Origin: Mycocentrospora acerina
Lineage: Eukaryota; Ascomycota; Dothideomycetes; Pleosporales
Direction of reading: 5' to 3'
DNA length: 64,000 bases
NCBI GenBank assembly: GCA_022701365.1
Contig: JAKUHH010000072.1
Location: forward strand, 124,001-188,000
In this document: positions 1-10,178 of the stretch, piece after piece
Layout: every line of letters begins with the position of its first letter
Position numbering within the stretch: position 1 is the first letter of the stretch
The notes under the pieces: model-generated
The model's input: only the letters and a program-made list of their open reading frames with translations
Database searches by the model: none
What the model was told of the DNA's origin: nothing
Position numbers and translations under genes: made by a program

Positions 1-356
1 TCCATCTCCTTCAGCACGCGCCTCCTGGCTGTCTCCTCGCGGCCAAAGCAGTAGAAAAGGCGTGCGATGGGGCTGCGTTTGCGGGGTGCGAGGCCCGCAA
101 ACGGAGATTCCTTGGAGACGGGTGATGTGGATGCGGAGGAAGATGGGGAGGCGGGGCTCAGGGGGATAGTGGCCGAGGCGAAGAGAAAGTCTGATGCTAG
201 AGATTGGGAGGTGTGCGAGCGGGAGGTGTTGTTGTTGGTAGTGGTAGTGGCAGGGGTAGTTTCGTCAAAGGTTGTGTCGAGTGGGATGAGATGTTGACGC
301 GTTGTGCGTGTGGCGCGGGGGAGGCCGTAGGGTGTGGATGGGGCAGAGGACATCAT
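1..356 (-). CDS. Hypothetical protein, N-terminal part (cut by window start)
   Basis: The reading frame opens with two consecutive ATGs (356 and 353, minus strand) and runs 118 codons without a stop to the window edge, so only the N-terminus is present. The protein begins MMSSAPSTPYGLPR and is rich in Ser, Thr, Pro and Asn, hence probably disordered. The last 30 residues turn basic and more ordered (PRKRSPIARLFYCFGREE, then ARRRVLKEM). I do not recognise the family. No signal peptide or membrane segment is visible in this part. The coding call rests on the open frame, the amino-acid bias and the absence of any competing longer frame. An intron inside this stretch cannot be excluded. Confidence 0.55.
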   Translation of the reverse strand, partial: MMSSAPSTPYGLPRATRTTRQHLIPLDTTFDETTPATTTTNNNTSRSHTSQSLASDFLFASATIPLSPASPSSSASTSPVSKESPFAGLAPRKRSPIARLFYCFGREETARRRVLKEM

Positions 357-1561
357 GTTGATTGTATGTAGGTGGTTTCGACACGGGTAGGTAGTCAATG
401 TAGAGTCGTTATTGTCGTTGTTGAAGTTGTTGTGTGAGAGGTTTCAAGTCGAGCAATGGTTGTGGGTGTTTGGAATCCAAGTTGAAAGGCGGTTGCGAAC
501 AATGGTGATCGATATATGATAATGGGTTCTGTTTTCTCTCCACTTTGTTCCTTAATCTTCCATAGACTGTAATGGAGAAGCAGTAAACAAGAAACAATGT
601 TTGCAAATATGAAGGGGTGTACAAGACTCATTTTGTTTATGCCGCGCAGATCAGAATATATAAAACTCCAGGGGCCGCCGTTGATCCTCAGCGCACAGAC
701 CATAAAAGCACATGCATGCATGAGGGGCAGTCCCGGCGCGACGCGCATCCGCAGACGTCAAAACCTAATTGTTGGCACTGCGCGTTTGATGCAAGGGGCT
801 TTGCTACCGCATGCCCAAATTCCCGGTCGTAGACGTGTCTCTTTGCCCTCAAGAGGGTCTGAGTCTGCACAACTTCTGTCTTCCACTGTCACGGACCCGA
901 CACCATCTTCACTTCGCATTTAGCAGTCCTGAAACCTTACTGGCTGCAAGCGGCAAGGTGGGATGATTGATCTACGCAAACGGCGTGCCTGAGAAACGAG
1001 GTAGCAGGGTCTCTCGTTGGGCCAGCTGCATTGGAGGTGCCCATGCTGAAACACTAGTAGTGTCGCAAACAAAGAGCCAATGGCTCCACTTGGCAGCGTT
1101 GAGCCTTGACGCGTCTTCCAGTAGACGATGTGCCGTCGTAATCAAGGACGTGTTGTATGATGATTTTCGACCTTTTCTTGGGTGAGCTTACGTTCAACGC
1201 TCAACACGATGGAGATGTACGTTGCGAACCATGGCGCAGCGTCGTCATGGTCGGCGAGCACCCGTACATGGCACACAAACCGCTGTCAACGTCTGTTGTT
1301 GGGATGACGCCGAAGACGAAGAACGGTACAACTCTATTGCTGACGGCTGGATGACTATGTTGCTGACAGCTGGATGACTATGTTGCTGACGGATGGATGA
1401 CTATGTAACCTCATCGCACCTTCCTCCGACTGGCAAATTGTGACAACACCACGCTAAACTCCTCACTTAGAGATGAGGTTGATGTAGCGCAGCCCCAATG
1501 GCGATTGTAATTTGTCTCTAATTTGTCCATTTCGGCAGAAAACTCTATTCTCACATCGCCT
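357..1561. other. Intergenic, no gene seen
   Basis: About 1.2 kb between the start of the edge gene and the 3' end of the 2EXR-like gene. Only short overlapping frames without family features are present. It holds one 23-bp tandem repeat (1337-1405, separate entry) and otherwise nothing I can name. Confidence 0.6.
1337..1405. repeat. 23-bp tandem repeat, 3 copies
   Basis: Three head-to-tail copies of a 23-bp unit (TTGCTGACGGCTGGATGACT followed by ATG) at 1337-1359, 1360-1382 and 1383-1405. Copies 2 and 3 each differ from copy 1 by one base. It lies 157 bp downstream of the stop of the minus-strand 2EXR-like gene. Confidence 0.85.
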
Positions 1562-2500
1562 TCACCCACTCGATCGGCTCCTGCGTCTCTTGCTATCCGT
1601 TTCGCTCCAATTCTCCTCAAGCCACTTCTTGCCTGCCTCTTCCATTTGACGCTCTGCATCGCACATGCCAATCTCCTTTACAAGCCTCGCATACGCTATG
1701 TTGATGGCTTGGTCGTGATGCAACCAGTAATCCAGTACCCGAATTCTTACCCACACAGGCGGGGTTTCACTGCTTTCTTTTGCCCAACGCCTCATCACCT
1801 GGAGCCACGCCTGCACCCTATCCTCGTCCGTCATCACAGCAAATGTGTCCGGGTCCTGGAGCCTCTGCATGATGGCGTCGTGATTGTAAGTGAATATGTG
1901 CCAACATGCAGTGTATTCACGTAACATGGGGCAATAAGACTTGAACATGTAGGCGTCACGGACTATTTGTGTCCAGACGGCGACCTTGTTTTCGCCCCCG
2001 TAGCTCCTGCATACTCTCTGCAGCAAGCTCATGTGCTTGTCTGGGAGCAACCGTAGCTTACCCTCAATACCCTTGAATGGTCGTTTCCGGTGATATCGAC
2101 CATGATCCTCGAACTTCAGTTCAGTGTACCGACAGAAAACGTGGAATGCTTCATGGTAGACTTGGCGAGAGGTAAGAAATAGAGATATGATGAGCTTGTC
2201 CTGCTCGAATGGCCAGTAGGGACTGACAGTCTTCCTTTTGTGGACGACGCCTTCGGGGCGTTGGAGATAGTGGAAGTATATTCTGTCGCGCAGTTCGCGT
2301 GGAAAGGAGAAGAGGTGAAATGCGCCGGTCCACTGCGGGCGAATGGCGGGAGAAGGCGGGGTGTACCTATCTTTACGGGCGAGCAGAAGTGGACCTAGGG
2401 CAGATTGAAGTTCGCTGATCCGACTTGACGAATTGTCTTCTGGGGTTGCTGCAGAGGGCAAGTCTGCAGAAGATGGAGGGTTGTCGTCGTCGAATGCCAT
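1562..2500 (-). CDS. 2EXR/F-box-like domain protein
   Basis: Intronless 312-residue protein. The frame continues upstream to 2551 only through non-ATG codons, so the first ATG (2500, MAFDDDNPPSS) is chosen. After a disordered Ser/Pro-rich N-terminus, residues about 60-80 carry FHLFSFPRELRDRIYFHYL, the hydrophobic-plus-PxELRxxIY pattern of fungal 2EXR/F-box-like domains. A following segment (LFLTSRQVYHEAFHVF) matches the usual 'R/K Q ... EA' second element. The C-terminus is charged and ends SKRRRSRSSG. Such proteins are abundant in Pezizomycotina. Some act as substrate adaptors, but no role can be assigned here. The gene diverges from malate dehydrogenase across a 688-bp intergenic region. 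Confidence 0.8.
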   Translation of the reverse strand: MAFDDDNPPSSADLPSAATPEDNSSSRISELQSALGPLLLARKDRYTPPSPAIRPQWTGAFHLFSFPRELRDRIYFHYLQRPEGVVHKRKTVSPYWPFEQDKLIISLFLTSRQVYHEAFHVFCRYTELKFEDHGRYHRKRPFKGIEGKLRLLPDKHMSLLQRVCRSYGGENKVAVWTQIVRDAYMFKSYCPMLREYTACWHIFTYNHDAIMQRLQDPDTFAVMTDEDRVQAWLQVMRRWAKESSETPPVWVRIRVLDYWLHHDQAINIAYARLVKEIGMCDAERQMEEAGKKWLEENWSETDSKRRRSRSSG

Positions 2501-3188
2501 GAGCCTGCTGGGGAGTAGATGTATAGACTGCGGTGATGCATGTTTGAGCACAGTGAGGTTGGCATATTTATCAGAGGGGAATACGGGCTCAGTGAGTCAA
2601 TGTGTACAGTGGCAGCTCAGTCAAGTCAAGGTCACGGTGGATGGTAGCAAAATGGTGGTCATTGCAGAGGAGCGTGGGAGGCGCATGAGGCAGTGCCTCA
2701 TGTTGAGTCACCTGTGGAGCTTTCTATTGGCTCGACGGGGGCAGCAGTGTCCAGGATAGGAAACTGATAATGTGACGTGATGGATTGATGCTCTCTAACA
2801 CGAGGGAGAGGGGGCTGTTGGTGGTGATGGTAGTGGCAGTGGTGTGCATTCAGTGGTGTGCAGTCAGTGGTGCTGGCAAGGCGGGCAGGTGGAAAGCACA
2901 GCGGTGGAAGCGGGCAGAAGGAGGGTGTGGAGGTGCAGGTGCAGGTGGAGGTGAGGCAGAGGCAGAGGCACAGGTGGGGTGGGCAGGCGGCGATGAGGAG
3001 GTGGGAAGGTTTGGCAGCTGGCAGGCAGCTGGCAGCTGTCAACGTGCCGACGCCGGAAGCGGACAAAGCCCAAGCACAGGCTTGGCGGCCTGAGGTCACC
3101 ACCCGCAAATCTCGCAGCGACACATTTTGTCACCACCCACTCTCGCATTCGCATTCCATCCCGCGCCTCGCAGTCCACCACCGTCGCC
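2501..3188. promoter_or_regulatory. Divergent promoter region, 2EXR-like gene / malate dehydrogenase
   Basis: 688 bp separating two head-to-head genes. It contains purine-rich and GGCAGCTGGCAG-like short repeats (about 2940-3060) and, just before the MDH ATG, a pyrimidine-rich CACCATCGCC-type leader. No individual binding site can be assigned with confidence. Confidence 0.5.
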
Positions 3189-4558
3189 ATGTTCGCCGCC
3201 AGACAAGCTCTCTCCCAGGCCCAGCGCCGCGCCTTCTCCGTGTCGGCCCGCCAGGTACGCCCACACACGCCCTCAACCACCTCTGGCAGGCCTCGGCTGC
3301 GTCGAGGCATTGCCTGGGGATGGAGCGACTGGGATGCTAACGCCATGCGCTGCAGTCATCAAAGGTCACTGTTCTCGGTGCCGCCGGTGGCATTGGCCAG
3401 CCGCTGTCGCTGCTGCTGAAGCTCAACCCCCGCGTTAGCAAGCTCTCCCTCTACGACATCCGCCTCGCCCCGGGTAAGCTCCCAACAGGACCACTGTTCA
3501 GCACCACAGCTGCACAGCTCCACACACAAGCAGACCACCGACAGGTGCTGACAGACTCTCGCAGGTGTCGCTGCCGACATTGGCCACATCAACACCAAGA
3601 GCGAGGTACGTCGCCCCAGCCCGCGCCGCACTCGCTCCCCACACTGACAGTCGCAAAGGTCACCGGCCACGATGCCACCCCCTCTGGCCTCGCCGCCGCC
3701 CTCAAGGGCGCCGAGATTGTCGTCATCCCCGCTGGTGTTCCCCGCAAGCCCGGCATGACCCGTGACGGTACGCAATGGCTGCCTCGCTCGTCGCCGTGCC
3801 ATCGCTGACCGCCGCCCAGATCTGTTCAACACCAACGCCTCCATCGTCCGCGATCTGGCCAAGGCCGCTGCTGAGCACGCCCCCGATGCCAACATCCTGA
3901 TCATCTCCAACCCGGTGCGCACATGCTGCTCCGCACTCGCCAATTGACCACGCACTGACAAGCCCAGGTCAACTCGACTGTCCCCATTGCCGCCGAGGTC
4001 TTCAAGGCAAAGGGTGTCTACAACCCTAAGCGCCTGTTCGGTGTCACCACCCTCGACGTCGTCCGCGCCTCCCGCTTCATCTCCCAGATCAAGAACAGCG
4101 ACCCCGCCAACGAGAACATCACCGTCATCGGTGGCCACTCCGGCGCTACCATCGTTCCCCTCCTCTCCCAGTCGGGACACTCCCTCGAGGGCGAGAAGCT
4201 TGAGGCTTACGTCAAGCGCGTCCAGTTTGGTGGTGACGAGGTCGTCCAGGCCAAGGACGGAGCTGGCTCTGCCACTCTCTCCATGGCCATGGCCGGTGCT
4301 CGCTTCACCGAGTCGCTCCTCAAGGCTGCTCAGGGCCAGAAGAACGTCATCGAGCCCACCTTTGTCGACTCGCCCCTCTACAAGGACCAGGGTGTTGACT
4401 ACTTCTCGTCCAACGTTGAGCTTGGCCCCAACGGTGTCGAGAAGATCCACCCCGTCGGAAAGGTCACCGAGTACGAGCAGAAGCTCATCGATGCCTGCAT
4501 TGCTGATCTCAAGGGCAACATCAAGAAGGGTGTTGAGTTCGTCAAGCAGAACCCGTAA
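3189..4558 (+). CDS. MDH1: Malate dehydrogenase, mitochondrial
   Basis: Six exons: 3189-3254, 3356-3473, 3565-3605, 3659-3767, 3820-3914, 3968-4558, giving 339 residues, the normal length for NAD-dependent mitochondrial MDH (malate to oxaloacetate, TCA cycle). Exon 1 encodes an Arg/Ser/Ala-rich leader without acidic residues (MFAARQALSQAQRRAFSVSA), consistent with matrix import. The mature part starts SSKVTVLGAAGGIGQPLS with the Rossmann glycine motif. Further family landmarks are VIPAGVPRKPGMTRDDLF (substrate-binding arginines), SNPVNSTVPI and the active-site GGHSGATIVPLLSQ. Intron 3 (3606-3658) would use an AAG acceptor; it is the only join keeping the conserved SEVTGHDATPSG frame. Introns are 52-101 nt. 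The gene ends convergently, 410 bp from the carnitine acetyltransferase. Confidence 0.97.
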
Positions 4559-4968
4559 GCGTCTTTAGATGACGGTGGCGGGCTGTGTACACTAGTAATG
4601 ACGAATATGGGCTGCTGGACCAAAATTTCAACTGTTCCATGATTTGCGACTTTAGCGGCTGGCGAGTAGGCCATGATGTGGATTTTTCGATCTGTACCTT
4701 AGCACAAAAATACTCCCTTTTCGCTTCTGCAATCTTTCTTCGATGCCGAGGCCTGAGCGCCCAGACTTGAATGCCGAGCTTGCAGGGACTTTTGATAGGC
4801 GAGCATGTTGTTGCACGTGAAGGTGGGCAGTCTGGTGACCTGGCACTTGGACACAAAAAAACTGACTGGAAAATGTGATATTTCGCTTGCAAATCCGACA
4901 AAGCCTGGCTATGCAACCATTTATCCTTGTAAATAATCCAACAAACAACTCTATACTCGAATATTCAA
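4559..4968. other. Convergent 3' flank, no gene seen
   Basis: 410 bp between the stop codons of malate dehydrogenase and the minus-strand carnitine acetyltransferase. It presumably holds both 3' UTRs. No coding or RNA feature is visible. Confidence 0.6.
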
Positions 4969-7123
4969 TCATAGCTTCGCCTTGGGCGCCTCAAGCGTAG
5001 GCAGCATGACATCCCTGATGTCGCCGGCAGCCTCGTTGAGATAAAAGCTCATCTTTTCCTATTCATGGAATTAGCACGTGATCATCGTCATCGTCATCAT
5101 CATCATCATCACCATCATCCAACACCCACAAGACGCCAATGAGGAGAAGAAGAAAAACTTACCGAGCCAAGCCCCTTTGAGCAAACATTAAACTGGATGC
5201 TATTCTCGTTGATCATGTACGCAAGACCCCACCCATCGTCGACAACCTGGCTCCACCCGTAGCCGTTGAAGTACTCGCTCGACAGCTGCGAGCTGGAGAT
5301 GAACCACGTGGAGCTGTATGTGAAAGCAGGGTCCTTGTACAGCGCCGGCAGCTCCTCGCCCTCCTTGAGGCACTTCTTCAGGCCGAAGAGGTGGCGGTCT
5401 ACGCCTCGGCCATCGCTGGCGTCGGAGATGTACTTGACGTGCGCGTTGAGCGCGGCGCGGAGGAGCGTCTGGCATTCCTCGGCGGTGGCGTCCGGGTTGG
5501 CCATTGCGGCGCAGAAGGCAACGCTTTCGTCAGACACGGTGCGGCATGTTTCTGTGCGGCCTTGCTGGAAGCGACGGGTGGCGGCAGACTCGTAGGTGGG
5601 GCGGTTCTTGCCATAGAACTTGTGGTAGGCGAGTTGGATGATCATTTGCACGTAGGCGTCGGGCGAGCACTTGAACTTCTTGATCAGCCCCTTGCCGTAG
5701 CCTTGGTAGGCCTGCACGCGGAGTTCGTGCGCGCCGATTTGCGAGGCAAAGTGCTTGGCGGCGGCGTCAATGTCTTTTTGAAGATCGGCATCGACTTCGA
5801 AGCGGAGGGGCTTGGGGTTGGGGATATCGGAGCGGATATTGGGGTCGTCAAAGGGGAGCGCGTTGGAAAAGATTTGCTGGTTGGCGTAGTCGTTGAGACG
5901 GTGCGTGGGGGTGCCGTCCATCATCGAGTGCTCGCCCATGAAGCCTGAGGTGCCGTTGTCGTTAACGATGAACTGGAGGGGCTTGTCGAACCAGCGGTTC
6001 GAGCCGTCGCCGTGCCAGTATTGGTGTGCGCGCTCCTCGAGGGTGACAGGGGAGGCGTCGTCGAGACAGACAACAAAAGAGGCAGACTCAATGGCTTTGA
6101 GGGTTGCAGAGTTGACGTTGGAGGCCTGGAGCTTGGGGTAGACCTCTGCCCAGATGTCGCGGTTTTGCGATGTGAGGAAACCAACTGCAGGTGCTCTCTC
6201 CGCCTTCTCGTAGATGCGCTGGAACTGGAGTTCGAGCTCGCTGGTGTTGAGTTGCTTGCCGTTGATCTCAGTGGGGATCGTCCAGAATTGATTCTTCCTG
6301 ATGGCGACAATGTGCTGGTTCTCCTTGAATGGGTACTTGACACCCGTATCCGCAGGCTTCTTGGGCACACGGCAGAAGTTGAACATGTACTCGTACGAGC
6401 TCATGGCCATTGGGAGCTTCTTCATGTACTCGGGCTCCAGGGTGCCATTGTCCACCATTTTCTTGAACTCAAGAACGGCGGTTGAAATGGCAGCAGCGCG
6501 CTTAGCTGGGTTCTTGCGCTTCTTGTCGTCGCGGTGCGAGTAGAAGTAGCTAACGTATGGCACAACTGGGTCGCGGTATGCCATGTACGCAGCATCGTTC
6601 CACCACTCAGAAATCCAGTTCTTGATTTCTGGGCGCTCCCTCCGCTCAATCAGACGCTTCTGGAGCGTCTCTCCAGGCCCGCCAGGAGCGACAAACTCAT
6701 TGACGGCTTTTGTGGTCGCGTCGTACTCGTTTTGGGAGAGCAGCGGGTGGACAGATTTCAAGTAGCGCTTTGCAGTCTCCTCGAGTGTGGGGACTGGGAG
6801 GCGCGGGAGAGAGTCCTCAAACCGCAGCATGGGGCCTTTGCTGTTGTCCTCCTTGTAGCCTGCGCGCATTTCACGTCAGCATTCGACTTTCGCGTATAAA
6901 CGTGTCTCCCAAGAATATAAAAAAAGTCTTGGCTTACCCGCTGGCAGCGAAGACTGCTTTCTTGTGGGAGCCATTGCGGTAAACTACGCACTCACACATT
7001 AGCTTATTACCCCAGAAGTACACATGCCACGTCTGGTCAACTTACTCTAGGTATCTGCTGATTCAAAGTTGGTCTGCGAAGTATCGAGGCAGGTACTCGC
7101 GCTCGTGCTACTCTACTGAACAT
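4969..7123 (-). CDS. CAT2: Carnitine O-acetyltransferase, dual mitochondrial/peroxisomal
   Basis: Four exons on the minus strand: 7123-7046, 6983-6938, 6859-5163, 5058-4969 (636 residues). It belongs to the choline/carnitine acyltransferase family, which moves acetyl groups between CoA and carnitine. Evidence includes the catalytic-His segment FMGEHSMMDGTPTHRLNDY (about residue 350), GRTETCRTVSDESVAF, and the C-terminal STSQLSS-like STWFISSSQLSS. Exon 1 encodes an Arg-rich acid-free leader (MFSRVARARVPASILRR), a probable mitochondrial presequence. A second ATG inside exon 2 (6974, MAPTRKQSSLPAG) would give a 607-residue leaderless form. The last exon is only 30 codons and ends AKL, a PTS1-type peroxisomal signal. 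This matches the known scheme for fungal Cat2/AcuJ. Intron 3 (5059-5162) contains a CAT-triplet microsatellite; its retention would replace the AKL tail. Confidence 0.95.
5081..5119. repeat. CAT/ATC trinucleotide microsatellite in an intron
   Basis: Near-pure ATC/CAT triplets with a few GTC interruptions, located wholly inside intron 3 of the carnitine acetyltransferase gene, between its catalytic exon and the short exon encoding the peroxisomal signal. Confidence 0.85.
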
Positions 7124-8126
7124 CACAAAGGAAACGTCTGAAAAAGACTCGACAGGGAGGAGGGCAATTATGCGAAATTGAATTTCCAAAACACGCACTG
7201 GCTCTTAGTCGGTAGCCGTGAACGGAGCTTGTGAACAATGGACCGAGGTTGTCGGCGAAAGGTAAGCCCAGCCAGACCGCGTGACGTACGTCGGAGGATG
7301 AAAGGATGCTGCGTGACTCGTGAATCGTGACTGTTGGTGTGTCTGTTACATGTGATTTCTACTGTGTGACTATGTTTGCGTCTGATGGATGATGAGATGG
7401 TTGCTGAACTGAAGTGATGGGTGCTTTTTCTTTGTTTTGCAGCTGTGTGACGCTCCCCGCGTCCTCCCCCACATTGTCCAGCCAAATGTGCACAGACGTC
7501 GCCTCGACTCGACAGTACCGAGGAACTTTGTCTGTTGAGCTGCGACTCTCCAGACAACACAGCCCCCACAGTGAGGCGTGATGGTGTCTGTTGCCGTTCG
7601 GCACGGTAAGCGCATGGCCGGGTAAGCTTCTAGATTTGGGCGCTTATTACCGAAATCACCGAACGCGTTCGATTCGAAGCTTTGAACAAACACACATGTA
7701 GACACAAGGCTTGGCAAGGTCGACGACAAGATGCATCTAATTCTTGACTACCACGTCGAAGTTGAGTAAATTTGAGTTTTCGTTCTCGTTGTCTTTTTTA
7801 CATGTTCAAAAAATCACAAAATATGAGCACCTTTTAAAACGTATATCCAAGCGTAACGCGGTTGTTTGTTCGTCGTGGTTAGTAAAGGTGTAAGCACAAC
7901 TCCTGCTCTCGTCATCCCAAGTCCACAAAGTATGCACTCATCCACTCGAAAGATATATTTCTCCATGGGGCGAAGTTCAGAATGGACGCCCAAAAACTAG
8001 ATCAAGTATTTTCACGTCAGACAAATTTTCGCAAGAATGACGTTCCTACATGTCTGAAAATTAAGTTCACTCTTTGTTTAAAGTCTCTCATACTGCTCGC
8101 CATACTTTCTCAGATCATTCATAATC
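7124..8126. promoter_or_regulatory. Divergent intergenic region, carnitine acetyltransferase / NmrA-like gene
   Basis: 1.0 kb between two head-to-head start codons. Frames on the minus strand at 7168-7729 overlap each other and lack family features, so I do not call a gene. It presumably contains both promoters. An AT-rich stretch at about 7770-7850 precedes the NmrA-like gene. Confidence 0.5.
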
Positions 8127-9062
8127 ATGCCTGCAGATCCCTCAAAAGACCTGCTCCTCATCACCTCTGCGTCCGGCCGCCAAGCCAGTGCCCTTCTCCC
8201 CCTACTTACAAAATGGAAACACCTACGCCTAGTCGTTAAGAGTAATGCCTCCAAAGAACAACTTCAAAAACGATACTCTTCAGCAGAAGTAATCCAGACC
8301 GACATTTACAACCCGGATAACTGCATCTCGCTCCTCAAAGATGTCACAGCCGTCATCCACATCGGGCCCTCGTACCACCCCCACGAAGGGGAAATCGGCA
8401 GGATGATGATCGACGCTGCAAGGCAGGAATATAGTAATGGCAAGGGAACTTTCAAACACTTTATCCTGAGCAGTGTGCTGAATAGCCAGTTGAGCAAGAT
8501 GATGAATCATGGTGTGAAGAAGAACATTGAAGAGTGTATTCTTGAATCTGGACTCCCATACACAATTCTCCAGCCGTCAACATTCATGGACAACATCCCC
8601 GTTGGAATGCTAGTTAATCAAGAAGATGCCGTATTTAAATCATGCTGGAGTACCGAGAATGTGTTTTCAATGCTTGCGTTAAGTGATCTAGCGGCTGTTA
8701 TGCAAACAGTGCTAGAGCGGCGGGAGGAGCATATCTATGCGCAGTACCCCCTCACATCAACAAAGACGCCGATTTCTTTCAGCGCGGCTATAGATATCAT
8801 TTCGGAGAAGAGTTGTAAGAGAGTGAGGATTGAGAAGCTGGAGTACAATGACGCTGTGGAGAGCTTGCTGGTGAGATTGTTTGGTAAGAGTGAGGGTGTG
8901 GATTATACGAGTAGGGATGCAGCGCAGAGAATGATCCTGTTCTATGATAATAGGGGGTTAGTGGGGAACAACAATGTTCTGGAGTGGGTGCTTGGACGTA
9001 GGGCAATCCAATTTGAAGAGTGGGTAGTACAGAAGGTAAAGGAAAGTCAGGTGAGTTTTTAG
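8127..9062 (+). CDS. NmrA-like NAD(P)-binding family protein
   Basis: Single-exon protein of 311 residues with the NmrA/atypical short-chain dehydrogenase layout. The N-terminal beta-strand and nucleotide loop read LLLITSASGRQASALLP; the usual GATGxxG is replaced by SASGRQA, so cofactor binding may be altered. Other features are VIQTDIYNPDNCISLLKDVTAVIHIGP (strand-helix of the acidic second loop) and FKHFILSSVLNSQLSKMMNH, followed by the VKKNIEECILESGLPYTILQPSTFMDN segment typical of NmrA proteins. Family members range from redox-sensing regulators to isoflavone-reductase-like enzymes. The substrate is unknown. The neighbouring DUF3237 gene converges with only 33 bp between stop codons, so their 3' UTRs probably overlap. 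Confidence 0.85.
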   Translation: MPADPSKDLLLITSASGRQASALLPLLTKWKHLRLVVKSNASKEQLQKRYSSAEVIQTDIYNPDNCISLLKDVTAVIHIGPSYHPHEGEIGRMMIDAARQEYSNGKGTFKHFILSSVLNSQLSKMMNHGVKKNIEECILESGLPYTILQPSTFMDNIPVGMLVNQEDAVFKSCWSTENVFSMLALSDLAAVMQTVLERREEHIYAQYPLTSTKTPISFSAAIDIISEKSCKRVRIEKLEYNDAVESLLVRLFGKSEGVDYTSRDAAQRMILFYDNRGLVGNNNVLEWVLGRRAIQFEEWVVQKVKESQVSF

Positions 9063-9095
9063 ATTGATATTTATTGAAATAAATACACTATTTGT

Positions 9096-9811
9096 CTATG
9101 AAACTGTTGAAGCCTAAATATTCAGTCAGCATATGATTTCGAGATCGTCATGTGTTTCGTCTCCTTTGCAGCTCTCCATACAAAATCGAGATATACGGGA
9201 TAAACTCACCTGCCACATGTCAATCCTCACACTCTCCGTTCCATTTCTTGTTAATACCCCCACAGCGACCACATCATTCAACCACGCATACGTCCCATTT
9301 GTCCCCGTCTCAAACCTGCCAGCCAGCAACGTACGGCCATCCGATTGCGGAGGTCGCCCTTCGGTCTGTACTGTGATGAACGTACCATCGTCCGTCTGGA
9401 TATTATAGCGTGCCTCTGGGCGAATTTTTCCATTCGCATCAGTGAGACGCCAGTCGGCGCCGAGGTTAAGAACTTTGCCTGGAGAGTGTGAGGAATATGA
9501 ATGACGTCATAGCATTATAAAGTGGGGCGAGGGGAATTAATGCTTGGAGAGAGCAGAGAGATGCTACGTTTTCTCTCCCGTAAAAACTGGCGAGAAGACT
9601 AACCGGACATCTTGGGACCTTTGAACGTCCCACCTACAATCGGGATGACGATGCGTTCTTCTCCTGTTGGTATGGGACCCAGCGAGAATCTTTGCCCTAG
9701 AAGAGCATTCATGCTGTACAGTAGGGTCATGGTAGGCGGAACAGGGGCGTCTTGTGCCATTGCGATCGTTGTGAGAGTAGCAAGTATTGCTAGAGGATTG
9801 AGGAAGAGCAT
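9096..9811 (-). CDS. Secreted DUF3237-domain protein
   Basis: Three exons (9811-9604, 9478-9210, 9113-9096) give 164 residues. The first ATG is 9811; the frame upstream has only non-ATG codons. MLFLNPLAILATLTTIAMAQ looks like a cleavable signal peptide. The rest follows DUF3237: the conserved RIVIPIVGGTFKGPKM block, GKVLNLGADWRL, RYNIQTDDGTFITVQ and GRFETGTNGTYAWLNDVVAVGV. The domain is found in bacteria and fungi and has no settled biochemical role; secretion is inferred from the leader. The last coding exon is only 18 nt (ASTVS then stop). If intron 2 is retained the protein instead ends after a 28-residue unrelated tail at 9126. The gene lies just downstream of the carboxylesterase on the same strand. 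Confidence 0.85.
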
Positions 9812-10178
9812 GTTGGAAGTTGTCAAACTACTGTACTAGCTACCCGTAGTGTATTGCCGGAACGCGGAATTGGTGACTTTGGTGGGCCACCATCCTTCTC
9901 AACATATATACTCAAAATGTAGCCGAAACTATGCCGACGGGAGTGCCGTTACGAAGATCCGGGGTTGGGAGCCTTGGTCTTGATCTTTGTTTTCATGAAG
10001 AGTGGATAGCCCCACTCTCGGCAGTTTAAATGTCGTTTGACATTCATCGAGTACGTGCTGAGGATGACCAATTTTTATTGTCAACATACGTACTCCGCAT
10101 AACATCCTTTAACTCGACTATCGCAAAATAGTGCTCTAGTTATCTGAGTAACCAATTTGCAAGTACAAATACTTCGTC
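9812..10178. other. Short intergenic region, no gene seen
   Basis: 367 bp between the carboxylesterase stop and the DUF3237 start, both on the minus strand. It presumably carries the DUF3237 promoter. No other feature is visible. Confidence 0.55.

Noticed and set aside
3359..4450. Long open frame (363 codons) on the minus strand opposite malate dehydrogenase
   Set aside because: It is the antisense shadow of a GC-rich, codon-biased gene; Leu/Gly/Asp-rich composition and no domain.
5391..6485. Plus-strand frames inside the carnitine acetyltransferase
   Set aside because: They lie opposite the strongly supported catalytic exon.
7168..7729. Minus-strand frames between carnitine acetyltransferase and the NmrA-like gene
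   Set aside because: Mutually overlapping frames with no domain and no consistent codon bias; probably promoter DNA.
9126..9210. Alternative C-terminus of the DUF3237 protein reading through intron 2
   Set aside because: The VSLSRISRFCME tail does not match the family, and a good donor and acceptor allow splicing to a short terminal exon.
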